A DNA stretch of 64,000 bases from Novosphingobium sp. SCN 66-18 (lineage in GTDB: Bacteria; Pseudomonadota; Alphaproteobacteria; Sphingomonadales; Sphingomonadaceae): positions 248,001 through 312,000 of the forward strand of contig MEGD01000001.1 of NCBI GenBank assembly GCA_001725355.1, in the 5' to 3' direction. Of the stretch, positions 8,843 through 16,229 are shown in pieces. A program made the position numbers and the translations under genes. The notes under the pieces were generated by a model. It saw only the letters and a program-made list of their open reading frames with translations, searched no databases and had not been told where the DNA came from. How positions within the stretch are numbered: the stretch's first letter is position 1; each line of letters opens with the position of its first letter.

Positions 8843-10015
8843 ATGAAGACGTTGCTTGCCCTTTCGCTCCTCGCGCTCGGCGCGTCGCACGCGATGGCCG
8901 CGCCGCCGAAGCCAGCGCCGCTGAAGCCCGAGGAACTGACCACGGTCGAGCTGAAGGAGCAGATGCCGCCGCACTGGGTGCTGGTGAACGACATCAGCTT
9001 CCTGCACATCGCCGATGGCCGCGCCTATCTGATCGATGCGGACAGTGGCCATTTCCTCGGCACGATTCCGGGCGGCATGTCGCACACCGGTGTCGCCGTC
9101 TCGCCCGAAGGGCGCACGGCGATGGTGCCGGGCACGTACTATTCGCGCGGTAGCCGGGGCACGCGCACCGATGTCGTCACGTTCTTCAAGATCAGCGACC
9201 TGATGCCGGGCGACGAGGTGGAGATCCCGGCCAAGCGCATCCAGTCGCTGCCGCTGCCCTCCACCATGCCGCTGACCGACGACGGGCGGTTCCTGCTGGT
9301 GTACAATTTCACGCCCGAACAGTCGGTCAGCGTGGTCGATGCGCAGGCGCGCAAGCTGGTGGGCGAATTTCCGACGCCCGGCTGCGGGTTGATGCACATG
9401 ACCGGGCCGCGCGGATTCCTGATGCAATGCGCCGACGGATCGTTGCAGGCGGTCGCGCTCGATGCGGACGGCGCGGTCCGTCTGGGCGCGACGACCAAGC
9501 CGCTGTTCACCGCCGACGATCCCGCCAGCGACAAGCCGGTGCGGATCGGCCCATCGACCTGGCTGTTCACCACCTTTGCCGGCGATGTCGCGGTGATCGA
9601 CGGGGCCGGCGGGCAGATCGCGGTGAAGGCGCGCTGGAAGCTGGCGGGGCCGGACGAATCCGCGTGGCGGCCGGGCGGTTTGCAGCCGCTGGCCTACCAC
9701 GCGCCCAGCGGGCGGCTGTTCGTGCTGATGCACAAGGGCGGCGCGGGCACCCACAAATATCCCGGCGAGGAAATCTGGGTCTATGACGTTGCCTCGGCCA
9801 AGCGCACCGCCCGCATCGCGCTCGACCAGCCGGCCAGCGCGGTGGCCGTCAGCGGGGACGATGCGCCGCTGCTCTACACCACCCTGTTCGGCAGCGGCAC
9901 GCTGGCGGTGCGCGATCCGGGCACCGGGGCGGTCCTGCGCAAGGTGGAAGGGCTGGGGGCCGACCTCACGCTGATCCAGCCCGCGCCGGTCGTGGCCACG
10001 GTGGGCGCGCGATGA
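8843..10015 (+). CDS. mauB: TTQ amine dehydrogenase, large (heavy) subunit
   Basis: A 390-residue periplasmic seven-bladed propeller subunit of the methylamine/aromatic amine dehydrogenase family. The partner small subunit carries the tryptophan tryptophylquinone cofactor; the large subunit shapes the substrate channel. Signal peptide MKTLLALSLLALGASHAMA. Characteristic blocks are VLVNDISFLHIADGRAYLID, GGMSHTGVAVSPEGRT, TYYSRGSRGTRTDVVTF and HKGGAGTHKYPGEEIWVYD. The gene is followed by mauE, mauD and the small subunit with four-base overlaps, the conserved B-E-D-A order. Whether the substrate is methylamine, an aromatic amine or another primary amine is uncertain; absence of the other mau genes resembles the aau (aromatic amine) organisation. 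Confidence 0.92.
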   Translation: MKTLLALSLLALGASHAMAAPPKPAPLKPEELTTVELKEQMPPHWVLVNDISFLHIADGRAYLIDADSGHFLGTIPGGMSHTGVAVSPEGRTAMVPGTYYSRGSRGTRTDVVTFFKISDLMPGDEVEIPAKRIQSLPLPSTMPLTDDGRFLLVYNFTPEQSVSVVDAQARKLVGEFPTPGCGLMHMTGPRGFLMQCADGSLQAVALDADGAVRLGATTKPLFTADDPASDKPVRIGPSTWLFTTFAGDVAVIDGAGGQIAVKARWKLAGPDESAWRPGGLQPLAYHAPSGRLFVLMHKGGAGTHKYPGEEIWVYDVASAKRTARIALDQPASAVAVSGDDAPLLYTTLFGSGTLAVRDPGTGAVLRKVEGLGADLTLIQPAPVVATVGAR

Positions 10016-10554
10016 TCGATCCCGTTCTCGCATTGTTGCCCGCGATCGGCGCGGGATGCCTGTTCGTGTCGGCGGGCGTGCATAAAATGCGCGATCTGGC
10101 GCGTTTCGTGCCAACCTTGGGCGCCTATCGCCTGTTGCCCGCCGGAGGGGAGTCCGTGGCGGCCCCAGCGGTGATCGCGGCGGAAATCACGGCCGGCGCG
10201 GCGGCGCTGGCCAGCCCCCTGTGGCCTGCTCTGGGCCGGGCCGGCGTGCTCGGTTGCGCGCTGCTATTGGGGGCTTATGCGGCCGCTATCGCCATCAATC
10301 TCCTGCGCGGGAACACGCGGATCGATTGCGGCTGCCTCGGCTTCGGCGCGCGCGTGCCCGAACTGCGCTGGGGCCTCGTCGGCCGCAACGCGCTCCTGCT
10401 TGCGGCGGTTTTGACCGCTTTGCTGCCGGTTTCCTCCCGCCCGCTGGTATGGCTCGACGCCGTCACCCTGCTCGGCGGCCTCGCGCTGATGGCGCTGATT
10501 CATGCCGGTGCCGACATGGCGCTGCACCTTCCCCGCAAGGAGATCCGCTCGTGA
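10012..10554 (+). CDS. mauE: MauE-like inner-membrane protein for TTQ amine dehydrogenase maturation
   Basis: A 180-residue membrane protein of the MauE/DoxX fold with four to five hydrophobic segments (PVLALLPAIGAGCLFVSAGV, a helix near 55-70, LLLGAYAAAIAINLL, and two near the C-terminus). It carries the MauE-typical IDCGCLGFG motif at about residues 103-111, probably a redox-active Cys pair. Known MauE proteins act with MauD in delivering or folding the disulfide-rich small subunit in the periplasm. The start overlaps the stop of the large-subunit gene (ATGA), and the stop overlaps mauD (GTGA), so translation is coupled through the cluster. Assignment rests on the Cys motif plus position. 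Confidence 0.88.
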   Translation: MIDPVLALLPAIGAGCLFVSAGVHKMRDLARFVPTLGAYRLLPAGGESVAAPAVIAAEITAGAAALASPLWPALGRAGVLGCALLLGAYAAAIAINLLRGNTRIDCGCLGFGARVPELRWGLVGRNALLLAAVLTALLPVSSRPLVWLDAVTLLGGLALMALIHAGADMALHLPRKEIRS

Positions 10555-11180
10555 CCAATGCCGTGATTGCCGCGCTGATCGCGCTGTGGATTCTGGTGCT
10601 CGTGCTGGCGCTGGTGGTCGTCGCGCTGCTGCGGCAGGTGGGGATGCTGCACGAACGGCTTGGTCCGGTCGGCGCGCTGATGCTGCCGGGCGGCCCCGAA
10701 GTGGGGCAGGAGACGCCGGCGTTCGAACTGGAAGCCATCGATGGCCGCGCCGTGCGCATCGGCGGTCCGGCGGACGGGCGATCCACCCTGCTGTTCTTTC
10801 TTTCGCCGACCTGCCCGGTGTGCAAGTCGCTGATTCCCGTGGTCAAATCGATCGCGCGCGAACAGGGTGACGCCTTGCAGGTGGTGCTGGCCAGCGATGG
10901 CGATGCGCAGGCGCAATACGAAATGGTCGTGCGCGAACGGCTGGAGGCCTTCCCGCTGGTGCTGTCGACGCCGCTCGGCATCGCCTTCCAGGTGTCGAAG
11001 CTGCCCCATGCCGTGCTGATCGACGCCAACAACCAGATCGTGGCCAAGGGCCTCATCAACAACCGCGAACATCTTGAAAGCCTGTTCGAAGCGAGCCGGA
11101 TCGGCGTCGCCTCGCTGCAGGATTTCCAGCGCGCCCGCGCGGCGGGGCTGCTGGGGCAGAACCAGGGAAGCAAAGCATGA
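10551..11180 (+). CDS. mauD: MauD-like thiol:disulfide protein for amine dehydrogenase small subunit
   Basis: A 209-residue membrane-anchored thioredoxin-like protein. One N-terminal transmembrane helix (about residues 4-27) is followed by a periplasmic thioredoxin fold with the CPVC active site (Cys88, Cys91) in FFLSPTCPVCKSLIP and the cis-Pro region SKLPHAVLID. In characterised systems MauD is needed for correct disulfides in the small subunit, which has six or more. GTG at 10551 overlaps the mauE stop as GTGA; the upstream frame is mauE on another reading, so this is the natural start. The downstream gene overlaps by four bases (ATGA). Confidence 0.92.
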   Translation: MTNAVIAALIALWILVLVLALVVVALLRQVGMLHERLGPVGALMLPGGPEVGQETPAFELEAIDGRAVRIGGPADGRSTLLFFLSPTCPVCKSLIPVVKSIAREQGDALQVVLASDGDAQAQYEMVVRERLEAFPLVLSTPLGIAFQVSKLPHAVLIDANNQIVAKGLINNREHLESLFEASRIGVASLQDFQRARAAGLLGQNQGSKA

Positions 11181-11698
11181 GAAGACTGGACCGCGCCGCC
11201 GAATACCTGGCCCGCAGCGCCGCGCGCGGCACGTCGCGCCGGGGCTTCATCGGGCGGCTGGGCGCTTTCCTGACCGTGTCGGGTGCCGCCACGCTGCTGC
11301 CGGTGGCGCGCGCGCGCGCGGAACGCGCGCCCAATCCCGTGCAGGTGCAGGAGCAGGGCGATCCGATGTCCTGCGAATACTGGCGCTACTGTGCGGTGGA
11401 CGGCTTCCTCTGTTCGTGCTGCGGCGGTTCGGCATCCTCGTGCCCGCCGGGAACCGAGCCTTCGCCGATCACCTGGGTCGGCACCTGCCGCAACCCCGTG
11501 GACGGGCGCAATTACATCATCAGCTACAACGATTGCTGCGGCAAATCCGCGTGCGGCCGCTGCAACTGCAGCCGCGACGAAGGCGCGACGCCGACCTACC
11601 AGCCGACCACGTCCAACGATCTCGACTGGTGCCTCGGCACGCAGGCGGGGGTCGCCTACCACTGCTCCACGTCGGTCGTGCTCGGGCCGGCGGACTGA
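11177..11698 (+). CDS. mauA: TTQ amine dehydrogenase, small (light) subunit
   Basis: A 173-residue cofactor-bearing subunit. A long leader with a twin-arginine segment (SRRGFIGRLGAFL, residues 20-32) directs folded export. The mature part is cysteine-rich (14 Cys). The two tryptophans that become the TTQ cofactor are predicted as Trp100 (in SPITWVGTC) and Trp151 (in NDLDWCLG). Their spacing of 51 equals that of Trp57/Trp108 in the Paracoccus enzyme, and Asp75 in CAVDGF corresponds to the catalytic Asp32 (again 25 residues before the first Trp). The gene completes the B-E-D-A cluster. MauG, the diheme enzyme that completes TTQ in methylamine systems, is not in the window. Confidence 0.94.
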   Translation: MRRLDRAAEYLARSAARGTSRRGFIGRLGAFLTVSGAATLLPVARARAERAPNPVQVQEQGDPMSCEYWRYCAVDGFLCSCCGGSASSCPPGTEPSPITWVGTCRNPVDGRNYIISYNDCCGKSACGRCNCSRDEGATPTYQPTTSNDLDWCLGTQAGVAYHCSTSVVLGPAD

Positions 11699-11708
11699 CG
11701 GCGCGGCC

Positions 11709-12146
11709 GTGCGGCGACCGGTTGTCCTGCTCCCGCTGGCGCTGGTGTTCGGCGTCGCGGCGACCGGCACGGCGCCGGACGAGCGCGCGCACCGCGCGTG
11801 GGTGGATTATGCGCTGCACTGCCAGGGATGCCACTTGCCCGACGGGCGCGGCATGGCGGGCAAGGTGCCCGACATGCGCGGGCAGCTCGGTCCTTTCGCA
11901 GCCTTGCCGGGTGGGCGCGAGTATCTGGTGCGCGTGCCCGGCGTTTCCACCTCACGCCTCAGCGATGCCGACGTGGCCCGGCTGATGAACTGGCTGGTCC
12001 GCCGGATGGGGCCGATGCCGGCGGGGTTCGAGGACTATACGACCGAGGAAGTGGCGCGGCTGCGTGCCGATTGGCTACGGTCGCCGGGGCCGGTCCGCGC
12101 GCGGCTCAAGGCGGCAATGGCCGAGGCGCGGGTTCAGGCCCGCTGA
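11709..12146 (+). CDS. Small periplasmic monoheme cytochrome c, probable electron acceptor of the amine dehydrogenase
   Basis: A 145-residue protein with a signal peptide (residues 1 to about 20, RRPVVLLPLALVFGVAATG) and one heme-binding motif CQGCH (residues 38-42). A likely axial methionine is in RRMGPMPAGF. GTG at 11709, ten bases after the small-subunit stop, is the only start that yields a signal peptide. Position directly after the small subunit suggests it accepts electrons from reduced TTQ in place of amicyanin or azurin, as proposed for the monoheme cytochrome gene of aromatic amine dehydrogenase clusters. The 3' end overlaps the convergent MFS gene by 13 bp. Confidence 0.82.
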   Translation: MRRPVVLLPLALVFGVAATGTAPDERAHRAWVDYALHCQGCHLPDGRGMAGKVPDMRGQLGPFAALPGGREYLVRVPGVSTSRLSDADVARLMNWLVRRMGPMPAGFEDYTTEEVARLRADWLRSPGPVRARLKAAMAEARVQAR

Positions 12147-13453
12147 CCCGCAACGAAGGCGCGCAAAGGCTTGCATCCGGGCGCGAGTATCGTCGCCGCG
12201 CCCACGCCACCGATCACGGTCACCAGCGCCAGCGATTGCACGATCCCGGCGCCCGCGCCGAACAGATGGTCGTTCAGCAGGCCGATCAGCAGCGTTCCTA
12301 CGCCCGCGCCCAGCAGCGACGTGCAGCAGATCAGCAGTGCCGAAACCCGCGCGCGCATGGCCGGCGGCGCGACAATCTGGACGAGCGCGCCCGACGGCGC
12401 GATGGGAAACGACGAAAAGAACTGCAAACCCGCCAGCAGCAGCAGGCCCGTGCCCGGCGAAGGCGCGAAGGCCAGTGCGCCGCCGAACAGCGCCGAGCAT
12501 AGCCCGCCGATCATGCCGACGCGCAGCGCGCCGTCACCCCGTCCGCTGCGACGGTCGAGCAAGTCCATCAGCCAGCCGCTGGCATAGGCGCCGCCGCCAC
12601 CCGCGCAGGTCGCGATCAGGCCGAGCCATAGCCCGGCCTCGCGCGTATCGAATCCGAAAGCGCGGGTCAGCACGGCGGGCGCCCAGGCCAGCGTGCCGAA
12701 CAGCGCCCAGCCGGTCAGCGCATAGCCGGCAAGGTGCGGGCCGAAGATCGCGCGATGCCGGCGCATCATGGCGAAAACCGCGCCGATGCCGGGCGGGAGG
12801 TCTGCCCGTTCCGCGCTTGCGGCGGGGCGAGGATCGCGCACGGTCATGGCGACGATCAGTGCCAGCAACAGGCCCGGCAGACCCACGATCATGAAGCACA
12901 GCTGCCAGGGCCGCAGCGCCAGGCCCGCGATATGCACCGTGCCGTGCGCCGTCGCCGCCGCGATCACCGCGCCGCCCGCGACAAAGGCGAGCCCCGCGCC
13001 CACGAACGAGCCGAGCGAATAGACCGCCAGCGCCCGGCCCAGCTTTTCGCGGGAAAAGAGATCGGCGATCAGCGATTGCGTGGCCGGGGAAAGCGCGCCT
13101 TCGCCCGCGCCCACCATCACGCGCGCGCCGAACAGCGCGGCGAAGCTGCCGGCAAGGCCGCAGGCGGCGGTGGCGAGGCTCCACACGGCGATGCCGGCGG
13201 ATATGACCGCCGGGCGCGCCATCCGGTCCGAAAAGCCGGCGATCGGCACGCCGAGCGTGGCGTAGAAGATCGCGAAAGCGAAGCCGTGCAGGAGGCCGAA
13301 CTGGGTGTCGCTGATGCCGAGATCGGCCTGGATCGGTCCGATCAGCAGCGACAGGATCTGCCGGTCGACGAACGACAGCACATAGGCGGCCATGCAGATC
13401 GCCACGACGTACCACGATGCGGCGCTGTCCTGCGCGATGGGCTTCTCACGCAT
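12134..13453 (-). CDS. MFS transporter (Spinster/aromatic-acid type)
   Basis: A 439-residue twelve-helix major facilitator. Motif A appears as GFSDRMARPAVISAG after helix 2, preceded by VDRQILSLLIGPIQADLG in helix 1, the usual opening of Spinster-like and aromatic-acid MFS proteins. A second-half linker RRSGRGDGALRVG is visible. ATG at 13453 starts directly before MREKPIAQD and overlaps the dioxygenase stop by eight bases, which supports coupling with that gene; a longer start at 13519 would lie inside the dioxygenase and adds a non-conserved tail. It is the last gene of a unit with maleylacetate reductase and the ring-cleavage enzyme, so an aromatic substrate is likely. Confidence 0.88.
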   Translation of the reverse strand: MREKPIAQDSAASWYVVAICMAAYVLSFVDRQILSLLIGPIQADLGISDTQFGLLHGFAFAIFYATLGVPIAGFSDRMARPAVISAGIAVWSLATAACGLAGSFAALFGARVMVGAGEGALSPATQSLIADLFSREKLGRALAVYSLGSFVGAGLAFVAGGAVIAAATAHGTVHIAGLALRPWQLCFMIVGLPGLLLALIVAMTVRDPRPAASAERADLPPGIGAVFAMMRRHRAIFGPHLAGYALTGWALFGTLAWAPAVLTRAFGFDTREAGLWLGLIATCAGGGGAYASGWLMDLLDRRSGRGDGALRVGMIGGLCSALFGGALAFAPSPGTGLLLLAGLQFFSSFPIAPSGALVQIVAPPAMRARVSALLICCTSLLGAGVGTLLIGLLNDHLFGAGAGIVQSLALVTVIGGVGAATILAPGCKPLRAFVAGQRA

Positions 13454-14210
13454 CGGCAGGCGCCAGCACGAAATCGAAAGCGCAGCGCCACGGGGTTGCG
13501 GCATCGGGCGTGGGTTCATAATCCACGATCAGCGGCGCCTTGACGCCGAACACCGCGTCGCTTTCCAGCCATGCGTCGCCCGCAACGAACGTATGCGTCA
13601 CCAGCCGGTCGAAACCGGGCGCGGAGACGATGAAATGGGTATGCGCCGGGCGCCACGGATGCCGCCCGGTCGCGTCGAGCATCTGGCTAAATCGGCCCCT
13701 ATTGTTCCATTGCGGTTGTACGCCGGGTTGCTGAACATCGTAGAAGCCATCGGCGTTGTCGGACCATACGTCGATCTCCGCGCCGGCGACGGGCCGCCCC
13801 GCTATGTCCGTAACCATGCCTTCGAACAGGCAGGCTTCGCCTTCGCCATCCAGACAGATGCTTTCGCCGATTTCCCGCACCGGCGCGCCGGCGACGTGGA
13901 ACGGCCCGAGCACCGTGTTCTGCGTGGCCTTGTCCGGCCGGCGGTTGTTGATCGCATCGACCAGCATCGATGCGCCCAGCACGTCGCTCAGCAGGATGAA
14001 CTCCTGCCGTTCCGCGCTGCAGATGCGGCCAGTGGCGGTCAGGAAGTCGATCGCCTTGGCCCATTCCTCGCCCGTCAGTTCGACGTCCTTGATGAAGGCG
14101 TGCAAGTGCGTGACCAGCGAGCGCATGATCCGGTCAAGGCGCGGGTCGATGTCCGCGCCCAGCCGGGCGTTGACCGCCTCGGCCGATTGCGCCTCCGTAA
14201 AATAGCTCAT
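13446..14210 (-). CDS. Intradiol (hydroxyquinol 1,2-) dioxygenase with internal in-frame deletion
   Basis: A 254-residue member of the intradiol ring-cleavage dioxygenases, closest in look to hydroxyquinol 1,2-dioxygenase, which opens 1,2,4-trihydroxybenzene to maleylacetate. Conserved pieces are ERQEFILLSDVLGASMLVD, TVLGPFHVAGAP, the first iron Tyr in DNADGFYDVQQPG and the two iron His in GRHPWRPAHTHFIV. Between NNRGRF and QMLDATGRH the normal stretch (two strands plus the Y-P-I-P-x-D-G-P-V-G block) is missing, about 27 residues by memory of the family, and with it the second iron-ligand tyrosine (Tyr200 in the Acinetobacter catechol enzyme). The frame is kept. The product is therefore probably inactive or altered. 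It lies between maleylacetate reductase, whose substrate it should make, and an MFS gene. Confidence 0.85.
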   Translation of the reverse strand: MSYFTEAQSAEAVNARLGADIDPRLDRIMRSLVTHLHAFIKDVELTGEEWAKAIDFLTATGRICSAERQEFILLSDVLGASMLVDAINNRRPDKATQNTVLGPFHVAGAPVREIGESICLDGEGEACLFEGMVTDIAGRPVAGAEIDVWSDNADGFYDVQQPGVQPQWNNRGRFSQMLDATGRHPWRPAHTHFIVSAPGFDRLVTHTFVAGDAWLESDAVFGVKAPLIVDYEPTPDAATPWRCAFDFVLAPADA

Positions 14211-14238
14211 GCGCCTTGCTCCCTGATGATTGGCCCGG

Positions 14239-15297
14239 TCATGCCGGTTGTTCTCCCTGCCACGCCCGCGCCAGCAGATCGCGGATCGCTCCGCGTTCGA
14301 CAGGGCGCGGGTTGGGGTAGGTGTTCTGCGTGGCCAGCGTGGCGGCGCGGTCGATATCGCTTTCCGCCATGCCGAGCGCTGCAAGCGATGTCGGCGCGCC
14401 CAGGTCGCGCGCCAGCCGGTGCAGCGCCCGCGCGGGATCGTCGCCCAGCGCTTGCGCCAGCGGGGCGAGTTCCGCCACCGCCGCCGGGGTGTTGTAAGCC
14501 AGCGCGTGCGGCAGGATCACGGTATGCACCTCGGCATGGGGCAGGCCGAAGCTGCCGCCCAGCGTGTGGCACAGTTTGTGATGCAGCGACATCCCGACCG
14601 CGCCCAGCACCGTGCCGCACAGCCATGCCGCATAGAGCGCGCGGGTCCGCGCGGGCAGGTGTTGGGGATCGGCGGCGATGCGGGGCAGGGCTTCCACCAT
14701 CGCCTGCGCGCCTTCCAGCGCCATCAGGCTGGAAACGGGATTGCGATCGGGCGCGTAGAGCGCCTCCACCGCGTGCGCGATGGCGTTGAAGCCGCTGGTA
14801 ATGCTGGTCGGCAGGGGCAGGTCCAGCGTGAGTTCGGGATCGTAGAGCACGAGATCGGGCAGCAGCCGGGGATCGCGCACCGTGGTCTTCATGCCCGCTG
14901 CCGTCTGCCCCAGCACGGGGGTCACTTCCGATCCGGCATAAGTGGTGGCGACGATCGCCTGCCGGCAGCCGGTGTGCAGGGCGATTGCCTTGGCGAGGCC
15001 AACCGCCGTGCCGCCGCCGAAAGCGAGCACGCCATCGGCATCCACGTCGCGGAATTCCGCGAGCGCGGCTTCCGTCACCTCGACCGGCGTGTGCATCGTG
15101 GCATGGGCGAAATGGCTGGCGATCCTGCGTTCGAGCGGTTGGGCGATCGCCTGCGCCTTGTCCCGCTGCCCCGGCGTCGAAACCAGCAGCAGCCGGCGGC
15201 AGCCGAGCGTCTCGATTTCCCCGGCGAGTTGTGCCGCGATCCCCGGCCCGAAGAGGATGCGTGCGGGCAACGTGGTATAGGCGAAGCGGTCGAGCAT
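14239..15297 (-). CDS. Maleylacetate reductase
   Basis: A 352-residue cytoplasmic enzyme of the iron-containing alcohol dehydrogenase superfamily that reduces maleylacetate to 3-oxoadipate with NAD(P)H. Visible blocks are the N-terminal ARILFGPG, the nucleotide-binding GVLAFGGGTAVGLAKAIAL, TTYAGSEVTPVLG, HAVEALYAPDRNP, and the late histidine-rich SLHHKLCHTLGGSFGLPHAE. These match the maleylacetate reductase subgroup rather than fermentative alcohol dehydrogenases. ATG at 15297 gives the family N-terminus (MLDRFAYTTLPARI); the longer 15339 start is less likely. It is first in the leftward unit with the intradiol dioxygenase and an MFS carrier, the core of hydroxyquinol/resorcinol breakdown. 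It is divergent from the enoyl-CoA hydratase-like gene. Confidence 0.93.
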   Translation of the reverse strand: MLDRFAYTTLPARILFGPGIAAQLAGEIETLGCRRLLLVSTPGQRDKAQAIAQPLERRIASHFAHATMHTPVEVTEAALAEFRDVDADGVLAFGGGTAVGLAKAIALHTGCRQAIVATTYAGSEVTPVLGQTAAGMKTTVRDPRLLPDLVLYDPELTLDLPLPTSITSGFNAIAHAVEALYAPDRNPVSSLMALEGAQAMVEALPRIAADPQHLPARTRALYAAWLCGTVLGAVGMSLHHKLCHTLGGSFGLPHAEVHTVILPHALAYNTPAAVAELAPLAQALGDDPARALHRLARDLGAPTSLAALGMAESDIDRAATLATQNTYPNPRPVERGAIRDLLARAWQGEQPA

Positions 15298-15426
15298 GGG
15301 CCTCCTGCGGGAAAGGCGCATGGTGGGCGGCGGCGGCAAGGCGCAAAATCGGTTTTTCGCAGTCGCTGTACGCTATACGAAGCAAAATCCGGTGTCGGCC
15401 ACAACAGGATCGAGGATGCCCGCACG

Positions 15427-16221
15427 ATGACGTCTGCCAGCCAAGATGACCCCCTCGTCCTCGTGCATCGCGATCGGGGGCGCTTCGATCTGGTGCTCAA
15501 CCGCCCGGCGCAGTTCAACGCGCTGTCGGAGGAGATGCTGGCGGCGCTGAAAGCCGAGCTGGCCGTTGTGGCCGCCGATCCCGCGGCGCGCTGCGTGGTG
15601 CTGTCCGGCGCGGGCCGCGCGTTTTGTGCGGGGCATGACTTGCGCCAGATGCGCGCCACGCCCGACATTGCCTATTATCGCGATCTGTTCGGTGCCTGTA
15701 CCGAGGTGATGCAGGCCATCGCCGACCTGCCGGTGCCGGTGATCGCGCGCGTGCACGGCATCGCCACGGCGGCGGGATGCCAGCTCGTCGCCAGTTGCGA
15801 TCTCGCGGTCGCTTCCTCCGATGCGCGGTTCGCCGTTTCGGGGATCAACGTCGGCCTGTTCTGCTCGACGCCGGCTGTCGCGCTATCGCGCAACGTACCG
15901 GCCAAGCGCGCGTTCGAGATGCTGGTGACGGGGCAGTTCATCGATGCGGCCACGGCGGAGAGCTGGGGTCTGACCAACCGGACCGTTGCGCGCGGGGATC
16001 TCGATGCGGCGGTGGACGATTTCGTTCGGACGATCATGGCCAAGAGCCCCGCCGCGATCCGCCATGGCAAGGCGCTGTTCCATGCCCAGCGCGAACGCCC
16101 GCGCGCCGATGCCTATGAACTGGCCACGGAAGTGATGGCGCGGAACATGATGGAGGAGGACGCCGGCGAGGGGATCGACGCCTTCCTGCAAAAGCGGGCG
16201 CCGGTATGGGCGGGCGTGTAA
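15427..16221 (+). CDS. Enoyl-CoA hydratase/isomerase (crotonase) family protein
   Basis: A 264-residue crotonase-fold protein. The oxyanion-hole segments are present: AFCAGHDLRQM (first loop) and HGIATAAGCQLVASCDLAVA (second). The region that carries the hydratase glutamates in classical crotonase reads GINVGLFCSTPAVAL, without the acidic residues, as in the ECHDC3-like subgroup whose reaction is not well established. Substrate is therefore open; a CoA thioester is certain only by family. The gene is followed after eight bases by the formylglycine-generating enzyme gene, so the two are probably co-transcribed, which is an odd pairing. It is divergent from maleylacetate reductase over 129 bp. 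Confidence 0.88.
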   Translation: MTSASQDDPLVLVHRDRGRFDLVLNRPAQFNALSEEMLAALKAELAVVAADPAARCVVLSGAGRAFCAGHDLRQMRATPDIAYYRDLFGACTEVMQAIADLPVPVIARVHGIATAAGCQLVASCDLAVASSDARFAVSGINVGLFCSTPAVALSRNVPAKRAFEMLVTGQFIDAATAESWGLTNRTVARGDLDAAVDDFVRTIMAKSPAAIRHGKALFHAQRERPRADAYELATEVMARNMMEEDAGEGIDAFLQKRAPVWAGV

Positions 16222-16229
16222 GCGTAGCG

